DNA of 44,658 bases, taken from the NCBI GenBank assembly GCA_905235605.1, contig CAJOMF010000011.1, forward strand, positions 5,001-49,658, in the 5' to 3' direction. The notes beneath the pieces are model-generated. The model was not told the DNA's origin. It ran no database searches and was given only the letters and a program-made list of their open reading frames with translations. This DNA is from an uncultured bacterium. GTDB taxonomy: Bacteria; UBP6; UBA1177. Made by a program: the position numbers and the translations under genes. This document shows positions 36,728 through 44,658 of this stretch, piece by piece (the stretch's first letter is position 1; each line of letters begins with the position of its first letter).

Positions 36728-39700
36728 CTATCTATCTTCAATCAAATTTACGTTAAGGCAGAGGCTCTGCATCTCTTTTACAAGGACGGAGAACGACGCC
36801 GGGATCCCCATTTCGTATTTGGTCTTGCCGCGGACGATGGCTTCGTAAAGTTTCTTTCTTCCTTCGACATCATCCGATTTTACGGTAAGGAATTCCTGCA
36901 GACAGTAAGCCGCGCCGTAAGCACCGAGCGCCCAAACCTCCATTTCACCGAGTCTCTGACCGCCGAACTGAGCCTTACCGCCGAGAGGCTGCTGCGTAAC
37001 GAGCGAGTAAGGACCGGTGCTTCTTGCATGGACTTTCTCGTCGACCAGGTGGTGGAGTTTGAGGAAGTACATGACACCGACCGTTACATCCGATTCGAAA
37101 GGCTCGCCTGTTCTGCCGTCGAAAAGTATCATCTTGCCGTTTTCACGCTCGCCCGTCTTCTTGAGAATGTCTCTGATCTCCGATTCCTGAGCACCGTCGA
37201 AAACCGGTGTTGCCGTGTAGATACCGCCTTTCATCGATTTGATGAAACTGCGGACATCGTCTTCCGAAGCCTCGTCGATCATTTTTGCAACTTCTTCACT
37301 CGGATCAAGTACTTCTTTGAGTTTTGCTCTGAGTTTGTCAACGCCGTAGTTTTCTTCCAGATAACGGTTGATCTGCTCACCGAGCTTTCTCGCACCGAGA
37401 CCGAGATGGACTTCGAAGATCTGACCGATGTTCATACGGCTGGGAACGCCGAGCGGGTTGAGGACGATATCGACCGTTCTGCCGTCTTCCATGTAGGGAA
37501 CATCCTCTTCAGGAAGAAGCATCGAAACGACACCTTTGTTACCGTGACGACCCGACATTTTGTCGCCGACCGAAAGTTTTCTCTTGACCGCGACGAAGAC
37601 CTTTACCGATTTTACAACGCCCGGTGTGAGATCATCGTCTCTCGTGATCTGCTTCAGCTTGTTGTCGTAGATCTTTTTGACCATATCGACTTTACGGTTC
37701 ATATTGAGGAAAAGCTCTTTCGCAGTTTTGAGAAGCTCTCTGTCTTTTACGCTGAGAGCTCCGAGAACGCCTTCAGGAATAGTTGCAAGAATTTCCGGAG
37801 TAAGTTCCGTACCTTTCTTGACGATAACGGCATCTTTTTCGTTCTTCAGATCTGCATCAGTCTTTTTGCCTACAAACATCTTTCTGATAAGTTCGTAGGT
37901 ATGTTTTTCGATAATGCGGACTTCGTCGTCGCGGTTTCTCTTGACGGCATCCATCTGCTCCTGCTGCTGCTCTTTCATACGGTTGTCTTTCTTGACACCC
38001 TTTCTAGAGAAGATCCTCGTATCGATGACAACACCTTCCGTGCCGGGATGGACATAAAGCGAATTGTCTTTTACATCGCCCGCCTTTTCGCCGAAGATAG
38101 CTCTAAGAAGTTTTTCTTCAGGAGTGAGGACCGTTTCACCCTTCGGTGTTACCTTACCGACAAGGATGTCGCCGGGTTTTATCTTCTGACCGATCCTGAT
38201 GATACCGCTTTCGTCGAGCTTTCTAAGAATCTCGTCGGAAGCGTTCGGAATATCGGCCGTGATTTCTTCCGGACCTCTCTTGGTGTCTCTTGCCTCGCAG
38301 ATGAACTCTTCGATATGAACTGACGTATAGTAGTCGTCCTTGAGGAGTCTGCGGTTTATGAGAACGGAGTCCTCGTAGTTGTAGCCGTTCCAGGGCATGA
38401 ACGCGATGAGAACGTTTTTGCCGAGTGCAAGTTCGCCGCGGTTTATAGCGGGACCGTCAGCGATGACGTCACCCTTTCTGACGAAGTCGCCGACCGAAAC
38501 GACCGGACGCTGGTTTATCGCCGTATTCTGGTTGGAACGTTTGAACTTTATAAGGTTGTAAATATCGACGTCAACGTTGTTGTCTTCTTCGACTTTGACA
38601 ACGATCCTGCTCGAATCGACCTTTACGACAGTGCCGTCACGCTGTGCAAAAAGAGTGTAGCCCGAGTCTCTGGCAACATACTTTTCCATACCGGTTCCTA
38701 CAAGCGGAGCATCCGTTCTGATAAGCGGAACAGCCTGACGCTGCATGTTCGATCCCATCAGGGCTCTGTTTGCGTCATCGTGCTCAAGGAACGGGATGAG
38801 AGCAGCAGATACCGAAACGAGCTGTACCGGAACAAGGTCGACAAGCGTAACTTCTTCACGCGGGACCCTGACAGGTTCACCGTCTTTTCTTGCGATAACT
38901 ATTTCGTCAATGATCTTACCGTTTTTATCAAGTTTTACAGAAGAAGGCATAATAACTTCTGTCTCTTCCTTTATGGCATCGAGATAGACTACTTCATCCG
39001 TAACCTGACAGTTTTTGACGACTCTGTAAGGAGTTTCGATATATCCGAACTTGTCTATCCTGGCAAAAGTCGTAAGTGAAACGATAAGACCTACGTTCGG
39101 ACCTTCAGGTGTTTCAACAGGACAGATCCTCCCGTAGTGCGTTCTGTGAACGTCTCGGACTTCGAAGCCTGCATGCTCGCGTGTCAAACCGCCGGGACCG
39201 AGTGCCGAAAGTCTTCTTTTGTGGGTCATTTCCGAAAGAACGTTCGTATGATCCATAAACTGACTGAGCTGACCAGTCGCAAAGAAGTCTTTCATAACTG
39301 CTGAAACCTGTTTATAGCTGATGACTTCATAAGGAGACTGGTTGTTTTCAGGAGATCCGCCGGCAAGCTTCTCTTTTATGCTGTGCGACATCTTGAGAAG
39401 ACCGGTCTTGAAGACATCTTCGAGAAGTTCTCCGACAAGGCGGACTCTTCTGTTCCCGAGATGGTCGATATCATCGATCTTGCCTCTGCCGTCGGTAAGT
39501 TCAAGAAGACAGATGACAGAATTCATCACGTCTTCCCTCTTAAGCTGTCTTTCAGACAAAGGATTGTTTTCCTTGAACTTGTAGTTCATTCTCAGACGGC
39601 CGACTTCGCTGAGGTCATAGCTTTCGGGATTAAGGAAAATGCCGCTGAAATAAGATATGGCGACCTCGGGTTTAACCGGATTCGAAGGCACCATTATCCT

Positions 39701-40906
39701 GTAAATTTCAAGCAGAGCTTCTTTCTGTGCCTCGGTAAGACGCCAGTTGTTCTCCTTTCTGCCGATATTGGAATCCGAAATATCATAAAACTTGGAATCC
39801 TTTTCGGCCGGGATTTTATCAGCCTTGAGAGTATTTGAAAGATACGGCGAATAATTCATATTTTCGAAGTAGATTATCGAAAATTCCTGAACACCTTTTT
39901 TGATTATGTTGTCAAGAAGAGTAGCGTTTATCTCATCGTTTACGTTAGCAAAGACTTCTCCGGTTTTAGGATCACAGAGCGGCGCATAAAGACGCTTGCC
40001 GAGAATATATTCCGCCGGAAGCGCGATCTCGCTTATGCCGGCCGCCTCGAGTCTTTTCAGGATACCGGATGAGAATTTTTTACCCTCTTTGGCAATTTCT
40101 TTGTCTTCAGGTCCCATAACATCAACAGGAACCTTTTGTTTGGAAAGATTTTCGTCATCGCGGGAGACGACTTTCGCAAGAATACCGTCGTGGACCGATA
40201 TCTTTTCAGGTATATAAAAAGCTGAAACTATTTCCTGAGTAGTATAACCCCACGCTTTCAGAAAAATAGTCGCCAGAATTTTCTTTTTTCTGTCTATTTT
40301 GACATAAAGCAGTCTTTTCGAATCAAACTCGAAATCGAGCCATGAGCCGTGATACGGAATAAGCCTCGAAGCATAAACCTCGTTTCCGCTTGTAGTCTTG
40401 TTTTTGTCGCAGTCAAAAAAAGTTCCGGGAGAACGGTGAAGCTGATTGACGATAACTCTCTCTGTTCCGTTGATGATAAATGTACCCCAATCGGTCATAC
40501 ATGGAATGGAACCGAAATGAACCTCCTGCTCGGTAATGGAGTTAAGTTTGCTCCTGTTCCCGTTTTCGTCAATATCGTAAGAAGCCAGAGCAGCCTTTAT
40601 TTTCAAAGGAAGCTCGTAAGTCGTGCCTCTGAGCTTGCATTCATCGACATCGTACTGCGGTTCGCCGATTGAATAATACAAGTAAGAAAGCTCAATAGCA
40701 TTGTTGAAACTTGTTATCGGAAAAATCGACAGAAACGCGTTATGCAAGCCGATTTTTTTCCTGTCCGCAGGAGCAACATCTTTCTGGAGCAGCTCCTGGA
40801 AAGAAGCCTTCTGCACTTCAAGAAGATCCGGAACGTCAGTAACGTTTTTTGCCACCTTTCCGAACCATTTTCTCGTTCTGTAATTCTGCTGTCCTAAGAT
40901 CCCCAT
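36728..40906 (-). CDS. rpoB: RNA polymerase beta subunit
   Basis: A ~1,392-residue RpoB. The rifampicin region reads QLSQFMDHTNVLSEMTHKRRLSALGPGG, keeping the Asp, His and Ser that are usual in rifampicin-sensitive enzymes (E. coli 516, 526 and 531). Later blocks are VRDVHRTHYGRICPVETPEGPN, SVGDKMSGRHGNKGVVS and GRTGEPFESDVTVGVMY. Two consecutive ATGs occur (40909 and 40906); the AGAGAGG site is better spaced for the second. It follows an attenuator-like terminator after rplL. Confidence 0.98.
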   Translation of the reverse strand: MGILGQQNYRTRKWFGKVAKNVTDVPDLLEVQKASFQELLQKDVAPADRKKIGLHNAFLSIFPITSFNNAIELSYLYYSIGEPQYDVDECKLRGTTYELPLKIKAALASYDIDENGNRSKLNSITEQEVHFGSIPCMTDWGTFIINGTERVIVNQLHRSPGTFFDCDKNKTTSGNEVYASRLIPYHGSWLDFEFDSKRLLYVKIDRKKKILATIFLKAWGYTTQEIVSAFYIPEKISVHDGILAKVVSRDDENLSKQKVPVDVMGPEDKEIAKEGKKFSSGILKRLEAAGISEIALPAEYILGKRLYAPLCDPKTGEVFANVNDEINATLLDNIIKKGVQEFSIIYFENMNYSPYLSNTLKADKIPAEKDSKFYDISDSNIGRKENNWRLTEAQKEALLEIYRIMVPSNPVKPEVAISYFSGIFLNPESYDLSEVGRLRMNYKFKENNPLSERQLKREDVMNSVICLLELTDGRGKIDDIDHLGNRRVRLVGELLEDVFKTGLLKMSHSIKEKLAGGSPENNQSPYEVISYKQVSAVMKDFFATGQLSQFMDHTNVLSEMTHKRRLSALGPGGLTREHAGFEVRDVHRTHYGRICPVETPEGPNVGLIVSLTTFARIDKFGYIETPYRVVKNCQVTDEVVYLDAIKEETEVIMPSSVKLDKNGKIIDEIVIARKDGEPVRVPREEVTLVDLVPVQLVSVSAALIPFLEHDDANRALMGSNMQRQAVPLIRTDAPLVGTGMEKYVARDSGYTLFAQRDGTVVKVDSSRIVVKVEEDNNVDVDIYNLIKFKRSNQNTAINQRPVVSVGDFVRKGDVIADGPAINRGELALGKNVLIAFMPWNGYNYEDSVLINRRLLKDDYYTSVHIEEFICEARDTKRGPEEITADIPNASDEILRKLDESGIIRIGQKIKPGDILVGKVTPKGETVLTPEEKLLRAIFGEKAGDVKDNSLYVHPGTEGVVIDTRIFSRKGVKKDNRMKEQQQEQMDAVKRNRDDEVRIIEKHTYELIRKMFVGKKTDADLKNEKDAVIVKKGTELTPEILATIPEGVLGALSVKDRELLKTAKELFLNMNRKVDMVKKIYDNKLKQITRDDDLTPGVVKSVKVFVAVKRKLSVGDKMSGRHGNKGVVSMLLPEEDVPYMEDGRTVDIVLNPLGVPSRMNIGQIFEVHLGLGARKLGEQINRYLEENYGVDKLRAKLKEVLDPSEEVAKMIDEASEDDVRSFIKSMKGGIYTATPVFDGAQESEIRDILKKTGERENGKMILFDGRTGEPFESDVTVGVMYFLKLHHLVDEKVHARSTGPYSLVTQQPLGGKAQFGGQRLGEMEVWALGAYGAAYCLQEFLTVKSDDVEGRKKLYEAIVRGKTKYEMGIPASFSVLVKEMQSLCLNVNLIEDR

Positions 40907-40970
40907 CATTACCTCTCTTTTGTTTGGTATCTGATATCTTCCGGCACTCCGAATAATTCGAATAAGCTAA

Positions 40971-41010
40971 AAATAAAAAAGCAGGTAAGACAGCACAAAA
41001 CTGCCTTACC
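40971..41010 (-). terminator. Attenuator/terminator between rplL and rpoB
   Basis: On the minus strand GGTAAGGCAG-ttttgtg-CTGTCTTACC (10-bp stem with one G-U) is followed by TGCTTTTTTATTTTT. Its place 50 bp after rplL and 64 bp before rpoB matches the rplL-rpoB attenuator known in E. coli, which keeps polymerase subunit synthesis below ribosomal protein levels. Any partial read-through here is inferred from that arrangement. Confidence 0.88.
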
Positions 41011-41060
41011 CCCAAAAAAGTCATAAGTTCTGCAACAAAATGCAGAATGTTTTCAGCAAC

Positions 41061-41429
41061 TTACTTGATCTCTATTTCAGCGCCGGCTGCAACGAGTTTC
41101 TCTTTGATTGCTTCCGCATCAGCTTTTGAGATACCTTCTTTTACAACGCCGTGGCCTTCAACAAGGTCTTTTGCTTCTTTAAGACCAAGACCGGTGATCG
41201 TTCTTATTTCTTTGATGACGTTAAGTTTGTTTGCGCCTTCAGACTTAAGAATAACATCGAACTCTGTTTTTTCTTCTGCCGGAGCTGCTGCCGCTGCTGC
41301 CGGACCAGCTGCTACTGCTACAGGAGCTGCTGCGCTTACGCCGAGTTCTTCTTCAAGTTCTTTAATAAGTTCCGAAAGTTCGAGAACGGTCATTCCTTTG
41401 ATAAATTCTTTTACTTCTTCTTTTGTCAT
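41061..41429 (-). CDS. rplL: 50S ribosomal protein L7/L12
   Basis: A 122-residue L7/L12 stalk protein. It has an N-terminal dimerisation domain ([19 protein letters not shown]), an Ala-rich hinge ([19 protein letters not shown]), and a C-terminal domain with [33 protein letters not shown] and the [10 protein letters not shown] loop. I chose the ATG at 41429 with GGAG upstream; an in-frame ATG at 41441 would add four residues. It lies 32 bp after rplJ, within the rplJL unit. Confidence 0.97.
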   Translation of the reverse strand: MTKEEVKEFIKGMTVLELSELIKELEEELGVSAAAPVAVAAGPAAAAAAPAEEKTEFDVILKSEGANKLNVIKEIRTITGLGLKEAKDLVEGHGVVKEGISKADAEAIKEKLVAAGAEIEIK

Positions 41430-41461
41430 TGTTTTCTCCATAAAACAAAAAATTAATAAAA

Positions 41462-41983
41462 CTAAGCCTGTTCAAGTTTGTCTTTGTATGCAGCAAGCAA
41501 GCGTACGAAAGTCTGCGGAACAGCGTTAAGCAGCCGCACGAAATTCTGAGGTACAGCAAGCATTGTTGCAAGCAGCTTCGCCTGAAGCTCTTCTTTGCTC
41601 GGAAGGTCTGCGAGCATTTCCACTTCTTTCGCCGAAAGGATCTTTCCGTCCAGTGCGCCGGCTTTTACAACGATGCGTTCGTCTTTCTTTGCAATTTTCT
41701 TAACAACTTTCGCACCGCTGACCTGATCTCCCATCGTAAGAACAAGAGCCGTCATCCCGCTGAGGAACTGAGCAATGCCCTCGTAAGGAGTTCCTTCTAC
41801 CGCATGTTTCGCAAGAGTGTTTTTAACAACCAGCAGTCTGACCTGCTCTTTTGCACACTCTTTACGGAAAGGAGTGAAGGTCTCCATGTTTACGCCGTTG
41901 AAATCAATTACGACACATGACGAAGCCTTGGAAAGTGCATCTTTGATCTCCTCGATGATCTGCTGTTTTTTGCTTTTTTCCAT
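41462..41983 (-). CDS. rplJ: 50S ribosomal protein L10
   Basis: A 173-residue L10. The N-terminal rRNA-binding part has [39 protein letters not shown], and the C-terminal helix (residues ~145-173) repeats '[22 protein letters not shown]', where L12 dimers dock. It is preceded by an L10 leader RNA at 42005-42080, so autoregulation by the L10-L12 complex is expected. GGAG precedes the ATG. Confidence 0.97.
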   Translation of the reverse strand: MEKSKKQQIIEEIKDALSKASSCVVIDFNGVNMETFTPFRKECAKEQVRLLVVKNTLAKHAVEGTPYEGIAQFLSGMTALVLTMGDQVSGAKVVKKIAKKDERIVVKAGALDGKILSAKEVEMLADLPSKEELQAKLLATMLAVPQNFVRLLNAVPQTFVRLLAAYKDKLEQA

Positions 41984-42004
41984 TAAGCAACTCCATCAAT
42001 TTAC

Positions 42005-42080
42005 TTCTGGTCATCGAAGAACAATGACAGGTCTCAGACAGGAAATTAAGCCATTCGGCACCCGACTTCTACGACCAGAA
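42005..42080 (-). promoter_or_regulatory. Ribosomal protein L10 leader RNA
   Basis: Between rplA and rplJ on the minus strand, TTCTGGTC (42073-42080) and GACCAGAA (42005-42012) form a perfect 8-bp closing helix. They enclose conserved-looking segments (GTAGAAGTCGGGTG, CCTGTCTGAGACCTGTCATT). Place and layout match the L10 leader (Rfam L10_leader), bound by L10(L12)4 to repress rplJL translation. Confidence 0.88.
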
Positions 42081-42095
42081 ACGATTATTAAAAAA

Positions 42096-42803
42096 CTACT
42101 TAGCCTCGTTAGCGAGAGCTGATTCATCAAGTTTGAGTCCCGGTCCCATCGTGCAGGAAATCGTAACTTTCTTGATGAATGCGCCTTTTGCCGTTGCCGG
42201 TTTCAACTTCTGAAGGTCTTTGATAAACTCTACGACGTTGTCATAGATTTTGTCTGGACCGAAGCTGAGTTTGCCGACCATGCAGCAAAGGACACCGGCT
42301 TTGTTGACTTTAAATTCAACACGACCGGCCTTTACAAGTTTGATCGCCGCGGTGATGTCGTTGTTGACAGTACCGAGTTTCGGGTTCGGCATCAAACCTT
42401 TTCTTCCGAGAACCTTACCGAGTTTACCGATCTTACCCATCATTGCCGGAATCGTGACCAGTTTGTCAAAATCAGTCCATTCTTCCTGCATGATCTTGTC
42501 GATAAGCTCTTCGCTGCCGTAAAAATCAGCACCTGCGTTCTTAGCCTGCTCGACCATGTCTGCAGGAACGATAGCACAGACTTTTACAACTTTACCGACA
42601 CCGTGAGGGAATACGGTAGCACCACGAACCATCTGATCCGATTTCTTTGCGTTGATACCGAGGTTAACTGCAAGTTCAACCGTCTCGTCGAATTTTTTGG
42701 ATGCACTTTTCTGAAGAATCGTTACAGCTTCCTGAACGGAATACTTAACGTTTCTGTCAAAATTTTTTGCTGCATCTGTAAGTCTTTTTCCACAAGCTGC
42801 CAT
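42096..42803 (-). CDS. rplA: 50S ribosomal protein L1
   Basis: A 235-residue L1. Family segments visible are FDETVELAVNLGINAKKSDQMVRG, TVFPHGVGK, the central GRKGLMPNPKLGTV and the C-terminal FIKKVTISCTMGPGLKLD. In many bacteria L1 binds its own mRNA and represses the rplKA pair. It starts 10 bp after rplK. Confidence 0.97.
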   Translation of the reverse strand: MAACGKRLTDAAKNFDRNVKYSVQEAVTILQKSASKKFDETVELAVNLGINAKKSDQMVRGATVFPHGVGKVVKVCAIVPADMVEQAKNAGADFYGSEELIDKIMQEEWTDFDKLVTIPAMMGKIGKLGKVLGRKGLMPNPKLGTVNNDITAAIKLVKAGRVEFKVNKAGVLCCMVGKLSFGPDKIYDNVVEFIKDLQKLKPATAKGAFIKKVTISCTMGPGLKLDESALANEAK

Positions 42804-42813
42804 TTTCCCCTCC

Positions 42814-43236
42814 TTACTCTACGGTGATGCCCATACTGCGGGCAGTTCCGATGATAATTTGTTTTGCAGCTTCAAGATCTGTCGTGTTGAGGTCGACAAG
42901 TTTCATCTTTGCGATCTCAGCGATCTGATCCATCTTCAAAGAACCGATTTTCTTTTTGTTGGGCTCCCCGGATCCTTTACTCTTGTCTAATGCTTTCATA
43001 AGCAACTGGGATGCAGGCGGAGTTTTTGTAATAAACGTGAATGATCTGTCGCTGTAAATCGTAATGACTACAGGAATTACATAACCTTTCTGTTCCTGTG
43101 TCTTTGCGTTGAAAGCTTTACAGAACTCCATGATGTTTACGCCGTGCTGTCCGAGTGCAGGACCAACGGGAGGAGCCGGATTCGCTGCGGCTGCAGGAAT
43201 CTGCAACTTTACGTTTGCGACTACTTTCTTAGCCAT
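42814..43236 (-). CDS. rplK: 50S ribosomal protein L11
   Basis: A 140-residue L11. The N-terminus [34 protein letters not shown] carries the Pro-rich GTPase-centre segment, and the C-terminal rRNA-binding domain ends [17 protein letters not shown] precedes the ATG. It is the first of rplK-rplA, 21 bp after nusG. Confidence 0.97.
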   Translation of the reverse strand: MAKKVVANVKLQIPAAAANPAPPVGPALGQHGVNIMEFCKAFNAKTQEQKGYVIPVVITIYSDRSFTFITKTPPASQLLMKALDKSKGSGEPNKKKIGSLKMDQIAEIAKMKLVDLNTTDLEAAKQIIIGTARSMGITVE

Positions 43237-43257
43237 TGTTTTACTCCTCTAAAATTG

Positions 43258-43830
43258 TTAATCCTCAACCTTCTCAACCTGCGAGAAGTTAAGCTCGACG
43301 GGTGTAGAACGCCCAAAAATATTAACCAATACTTCTAACTTTTCTTTTCCTTCCTTTACATCGTCGATAACTGCTTTGAAACCAGCGAAAGGACCGTCTT
43401 TGATGAGGATCATCTCGCCTTTCTCGTACATCGTAGAGGAAGAACCGGAAACCTCGCCCTCTTCCAGCATTCTCTTGATCTTCTGGATCTCGGCTTCCGT
43501 AATAACCATAGGCATAGCGAAACTCTGTTTCTGTTTCGCCGTTTGGAATCTCTTTTTTTCTCCTATGAAAAGCGGTTTCCTTGAAAAAGGAACTTCTTTG
43601 ACAAGAAGAAGCGCGTCTTCAGAAAACTCCATCTGAATAAAAACATAACCGGGATAGAGATTCTTTTTTACTATCTTCGTTTTGCCGTCCTTTTTCTCTT
43701 CTATTTCGACTTCGGGAACGATGATTTCACCGAAAGAATCCTGCATTTCCTTTTCCGCAATCAGTCTTTCGATCGCATTTTTCAGTTTGCTTTCTTCACC
43801 TGACTGTGTATGAATTGCATACCATTTCAT
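43258..43830 (-). CDS. nusG: Transcription termination/antitermination factor NusG
   Basis: A 190-residue NusG. The N-terminal NGN domain starts MKWYAIHTQSGEESKLKNAIERL with the typical KNLYPGYVFIQMEF core. The C-terminal KOW domain reads KDGPFAGFKAVIDDV ... VLVNIFGRSTPVELNFSQVEKVE. It links RNA polymerase to ribosomes and Rho. It sits between secE and rplK, the near-universal place. Confidence 0.97.
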   Translation of the reverse strand: MKWYAIHTQSGEESKLKNAIERLIAEKEMQDSFGEIIVPEVEIEEKKDGKTKIVKKNLYPGYVFIQMEFSEDALLLVKEVPFSRKPLFIGEKKRFQTAKQKQSFAMPMVITEAEIQKIKRMLEEGEVSGSSSTMYEKGEMILIKDGPFAGFKAVIDDVKEGKEKLEVLVNIFGRSTPVELNFSQVEKVED

Positions 43831-43846
43831 GGATGACCGCCCGATT

Positions 43847-44230
43847 CTAATAAATCAATCTGGAAAGATTTGACCAGATAAGATCGAAAACAACAAAAAC
43901 TACCAGCATGATACCGACAAATACGAAAACAGAGATCGTCGTGACTTTAGTCTCTTCTTTTGTCGGAGTTACGACCTTTTTGAGTTCGTCTATCGCTTTA
44001 TTAAGCTCGTCAAGGTAAAAACCTTTTTTTCCTTTCCAAAAGTAAAAAGTGATTCCTGCAGCAAGGATGAAACCGACAAGGTTTTTCACCGGCAGCACCG
44101 AAAGCAGTTTGACATCGGCGATATCAATCGCTCTGATTCCGAGCAGAGCATCTGATGCCTGTGTCATGAAATACATCAGAACAAGGAAAAAAACCGTATA
44201 AAGCCCAAGGACTATCTTTCCGTTTTTCAT
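43847..44230 (-). CDS. secE: Preprotein translocase subunit SecE
   Basis: A 127-residue SecE with three membrane segments (~5-24, ~43-63 and ~100-118), as in E. coli, rather than the single-span form of many bacteria. The cytoplasmic amphipathic segment ahead of the last span (LDELNKAIDELKKVVTPTKEETKVTT) is the conserved SecY-clasping part. I chose the ATG at 44230, with GAGGG upstream, because the longer frame from 44278 would run through the tRNA-Trp gene. Confidence 0.93.
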   Translation of the reverse strand: MKNGKIVLGLYTVFFLVLMYFMTQASDALLGIRAIDIADVKLLSVLPVKNLVGFILAAGITFYFWKGKKGFYLDELNKAIDELKKVVTPTKEETKVTTISVFVFVGIMLVVFVVFDLIWSNLSRLIY

Positions 44231-44248
44231 AAGACCCTCAATCAAAAA

Positions 44249-44324
44249 TGGCAGGCCAGGCAGGAATCGAACCCGCAACCCCCGGTTTTGGAGACCGATG
44301 CTCTACCAATTGAACTACTGACCT
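44249..44324 (-). tRNA. tRNA-Trp (anticodon CCA)
   Basis: A 76-nt cloverleaf with acceptor stem AGGTCAG/CTGGCCT, D arm GTTC/GAGC, anticodon stem TCGGT/ACCGG with loop CTCCAAA (anticodon CCA), T arm GCGGG-TTCGATT-CCTGC, discriminator G and an encoded CCA end. tRNA-Trp between rpmG or tuf and secE is a common bacterial arrangement. Confidence 0.97.
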
Positions 44325-44338
44325 GCCTCGAGACCAAA

Positions 44339-44515
44339 CTAAATCTTTACCTCTTTATGAACAGTGTGTTTTCTGTCATAGGGGCAGTACTTTTTGATTT
44401 CCATTTTATCAGCGGTGTTCTTTTTGTTCTTCATGGTCGTATAATTTTTTCTCTTGCACTCAGAACAGCAGAGAGCGATTTTGACTCTCGCACCGACTTT
44501 TTTCTTAGAACCCAT
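44339..44515 (-). CDS. rpmG: 50S ribosomal protein L33
   Basis: A 58-residue L33, beginning [20 protein letters not shown]. Family features are [22 protein letters not shown] and the terminal TVHKEVKI. The first zinc pair CxxC (CSEC) is kept, but the second reads CPYD where CPxC is usual, so the four-Cys zinc site is incomplete. It lies between tuf and tRNA-Trp. Confidence 0.95.
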   Translation of the reverse strand: MGSKKKVGARVKIALCCSECKRKNYTTMKNKKNTADKMEIKKYCPYDRKHTVHKEVKI

Positions 44516-44528
44516 TTTTTACTCCAAA

Positions 44529-44658
44529 CTATTCAATTATCTTGGAAACGACGCCTGCGCCGACCGTTCTTCCGCCTTCTCTGATTGCGAAACGGAGACC
44601 TTCGTCCATTGCGATCGGAACTATAAGATTTGCCGTGATTTTTACATGGTCACCCGGC
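44529..44658 (-). CDS. tuf: Elongation factor Tu, C-terminal end (partial)
   Basis: The last 42 codons and TAG stop: [20 protein letters not shown], then [19 protein letters not shown] and a final IE. This is the invariant C-terminal end of EF-Tu domain 3. The rest lies beyond the right edge. It heads the tuf - rpmG - tRNA-Trp - secE - nusG run. Confidence 0.97.
   Translation of the reverse strand, partial: PGDHVKITANLIVPIAMDEGLRFAIREGGRTVGAGVVSKIIE

Noticed and set aside
43847-44278. A longer SecE start at 44278
   Set aside because: It would translate across the 3' end of tRNA-Trp; ATG 44230 has a good ribosome site.

Overview
This is a bacterial chromosome segment of moderate GC content. 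It is a stretch of core housekeeping genes interrupted by an accessory region and by very large modular surface lipoproteins. The left edge is the 5' end of a 16S rRNA gene on the minus strand. The right edge is the classic cluster tuf - rpmG - tRNA-Trp - secE - nusG - rplKAJL - rpoBC, also on the minus strand. Several features fit a deltaproteobacterial or Myxococcota-like lineage: an FHA/sigma-54 activator, a Ser/Thr kinase fused to WD40 repeats, Asp-rich lipoprotein linkers, cysteine-rich 'CGDGxxxxGExC' repeats, and Lcl_C/DUF1566 domains. The exact taxon cannot be fixed by reading alone.

Layout. 1-400: 16S start, its leader and promoter, and a palindromic repeat. 446-2606: FHA sigma-54 activator and a TrmN6-like methyltransferase. 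2607-8813: accessory zone with intergenic repeats, an outer-membrane-protein remnant, a VWA/Lcl_C lipoprotein, a hairpin-rich MITE-like element, an ORF6N/PLD-like protein, a type III toxin-antitoxin (ToxIN/AbiQ-like) locus and a deleted AAA-ATPase/DUF4143 gene. 8814-10985: Nudix hydrolase, 23S rRNA uracil methyltransferase and a small membrane protein. 10960-12753: a minus-strand polytopic membrane protein. 12870-14580: the DUF177-rpmF-plsX operon. 14673-23507: a giant lipoprotein (about 2,720 residues, then an in-frame TAA, then 222 more codons in frame) carrying an unusual AGGDPIMxx nonapeptide array and three copies of a Cys-rich/Lcl_C-Lcl_C module. 23563-32266, minus strand: TraB-family protein, kinase-WD40 protein, RecC without RecB or RecD beside it, a nucleosidase-like protein and a DUF4416 protein. 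32361-44658, minus strand: a strong terminator closing rpoC, then the ribosomal protein and RNA polymerase operon with an L10 leader and an rplL-rpoB attenuator.

Most noteworthy. (1) A type III TA locus: perfect sigma-70 promoter, about 50-nt structured RNA, GNRA-capped terminator and an AbiQ/ToxN-like toxin, apparently with only one antitoxin unit instead of a tandem array. (2) The AGGDPIMxx nonapeptide array in the giant lipoprotein. (3) Three families of short structured intergenic repeats, one showing compensatory stem changes in three copies and one bordering each accessory gene. (4) An in-frame ochre codon inside the giant lipoprotein.
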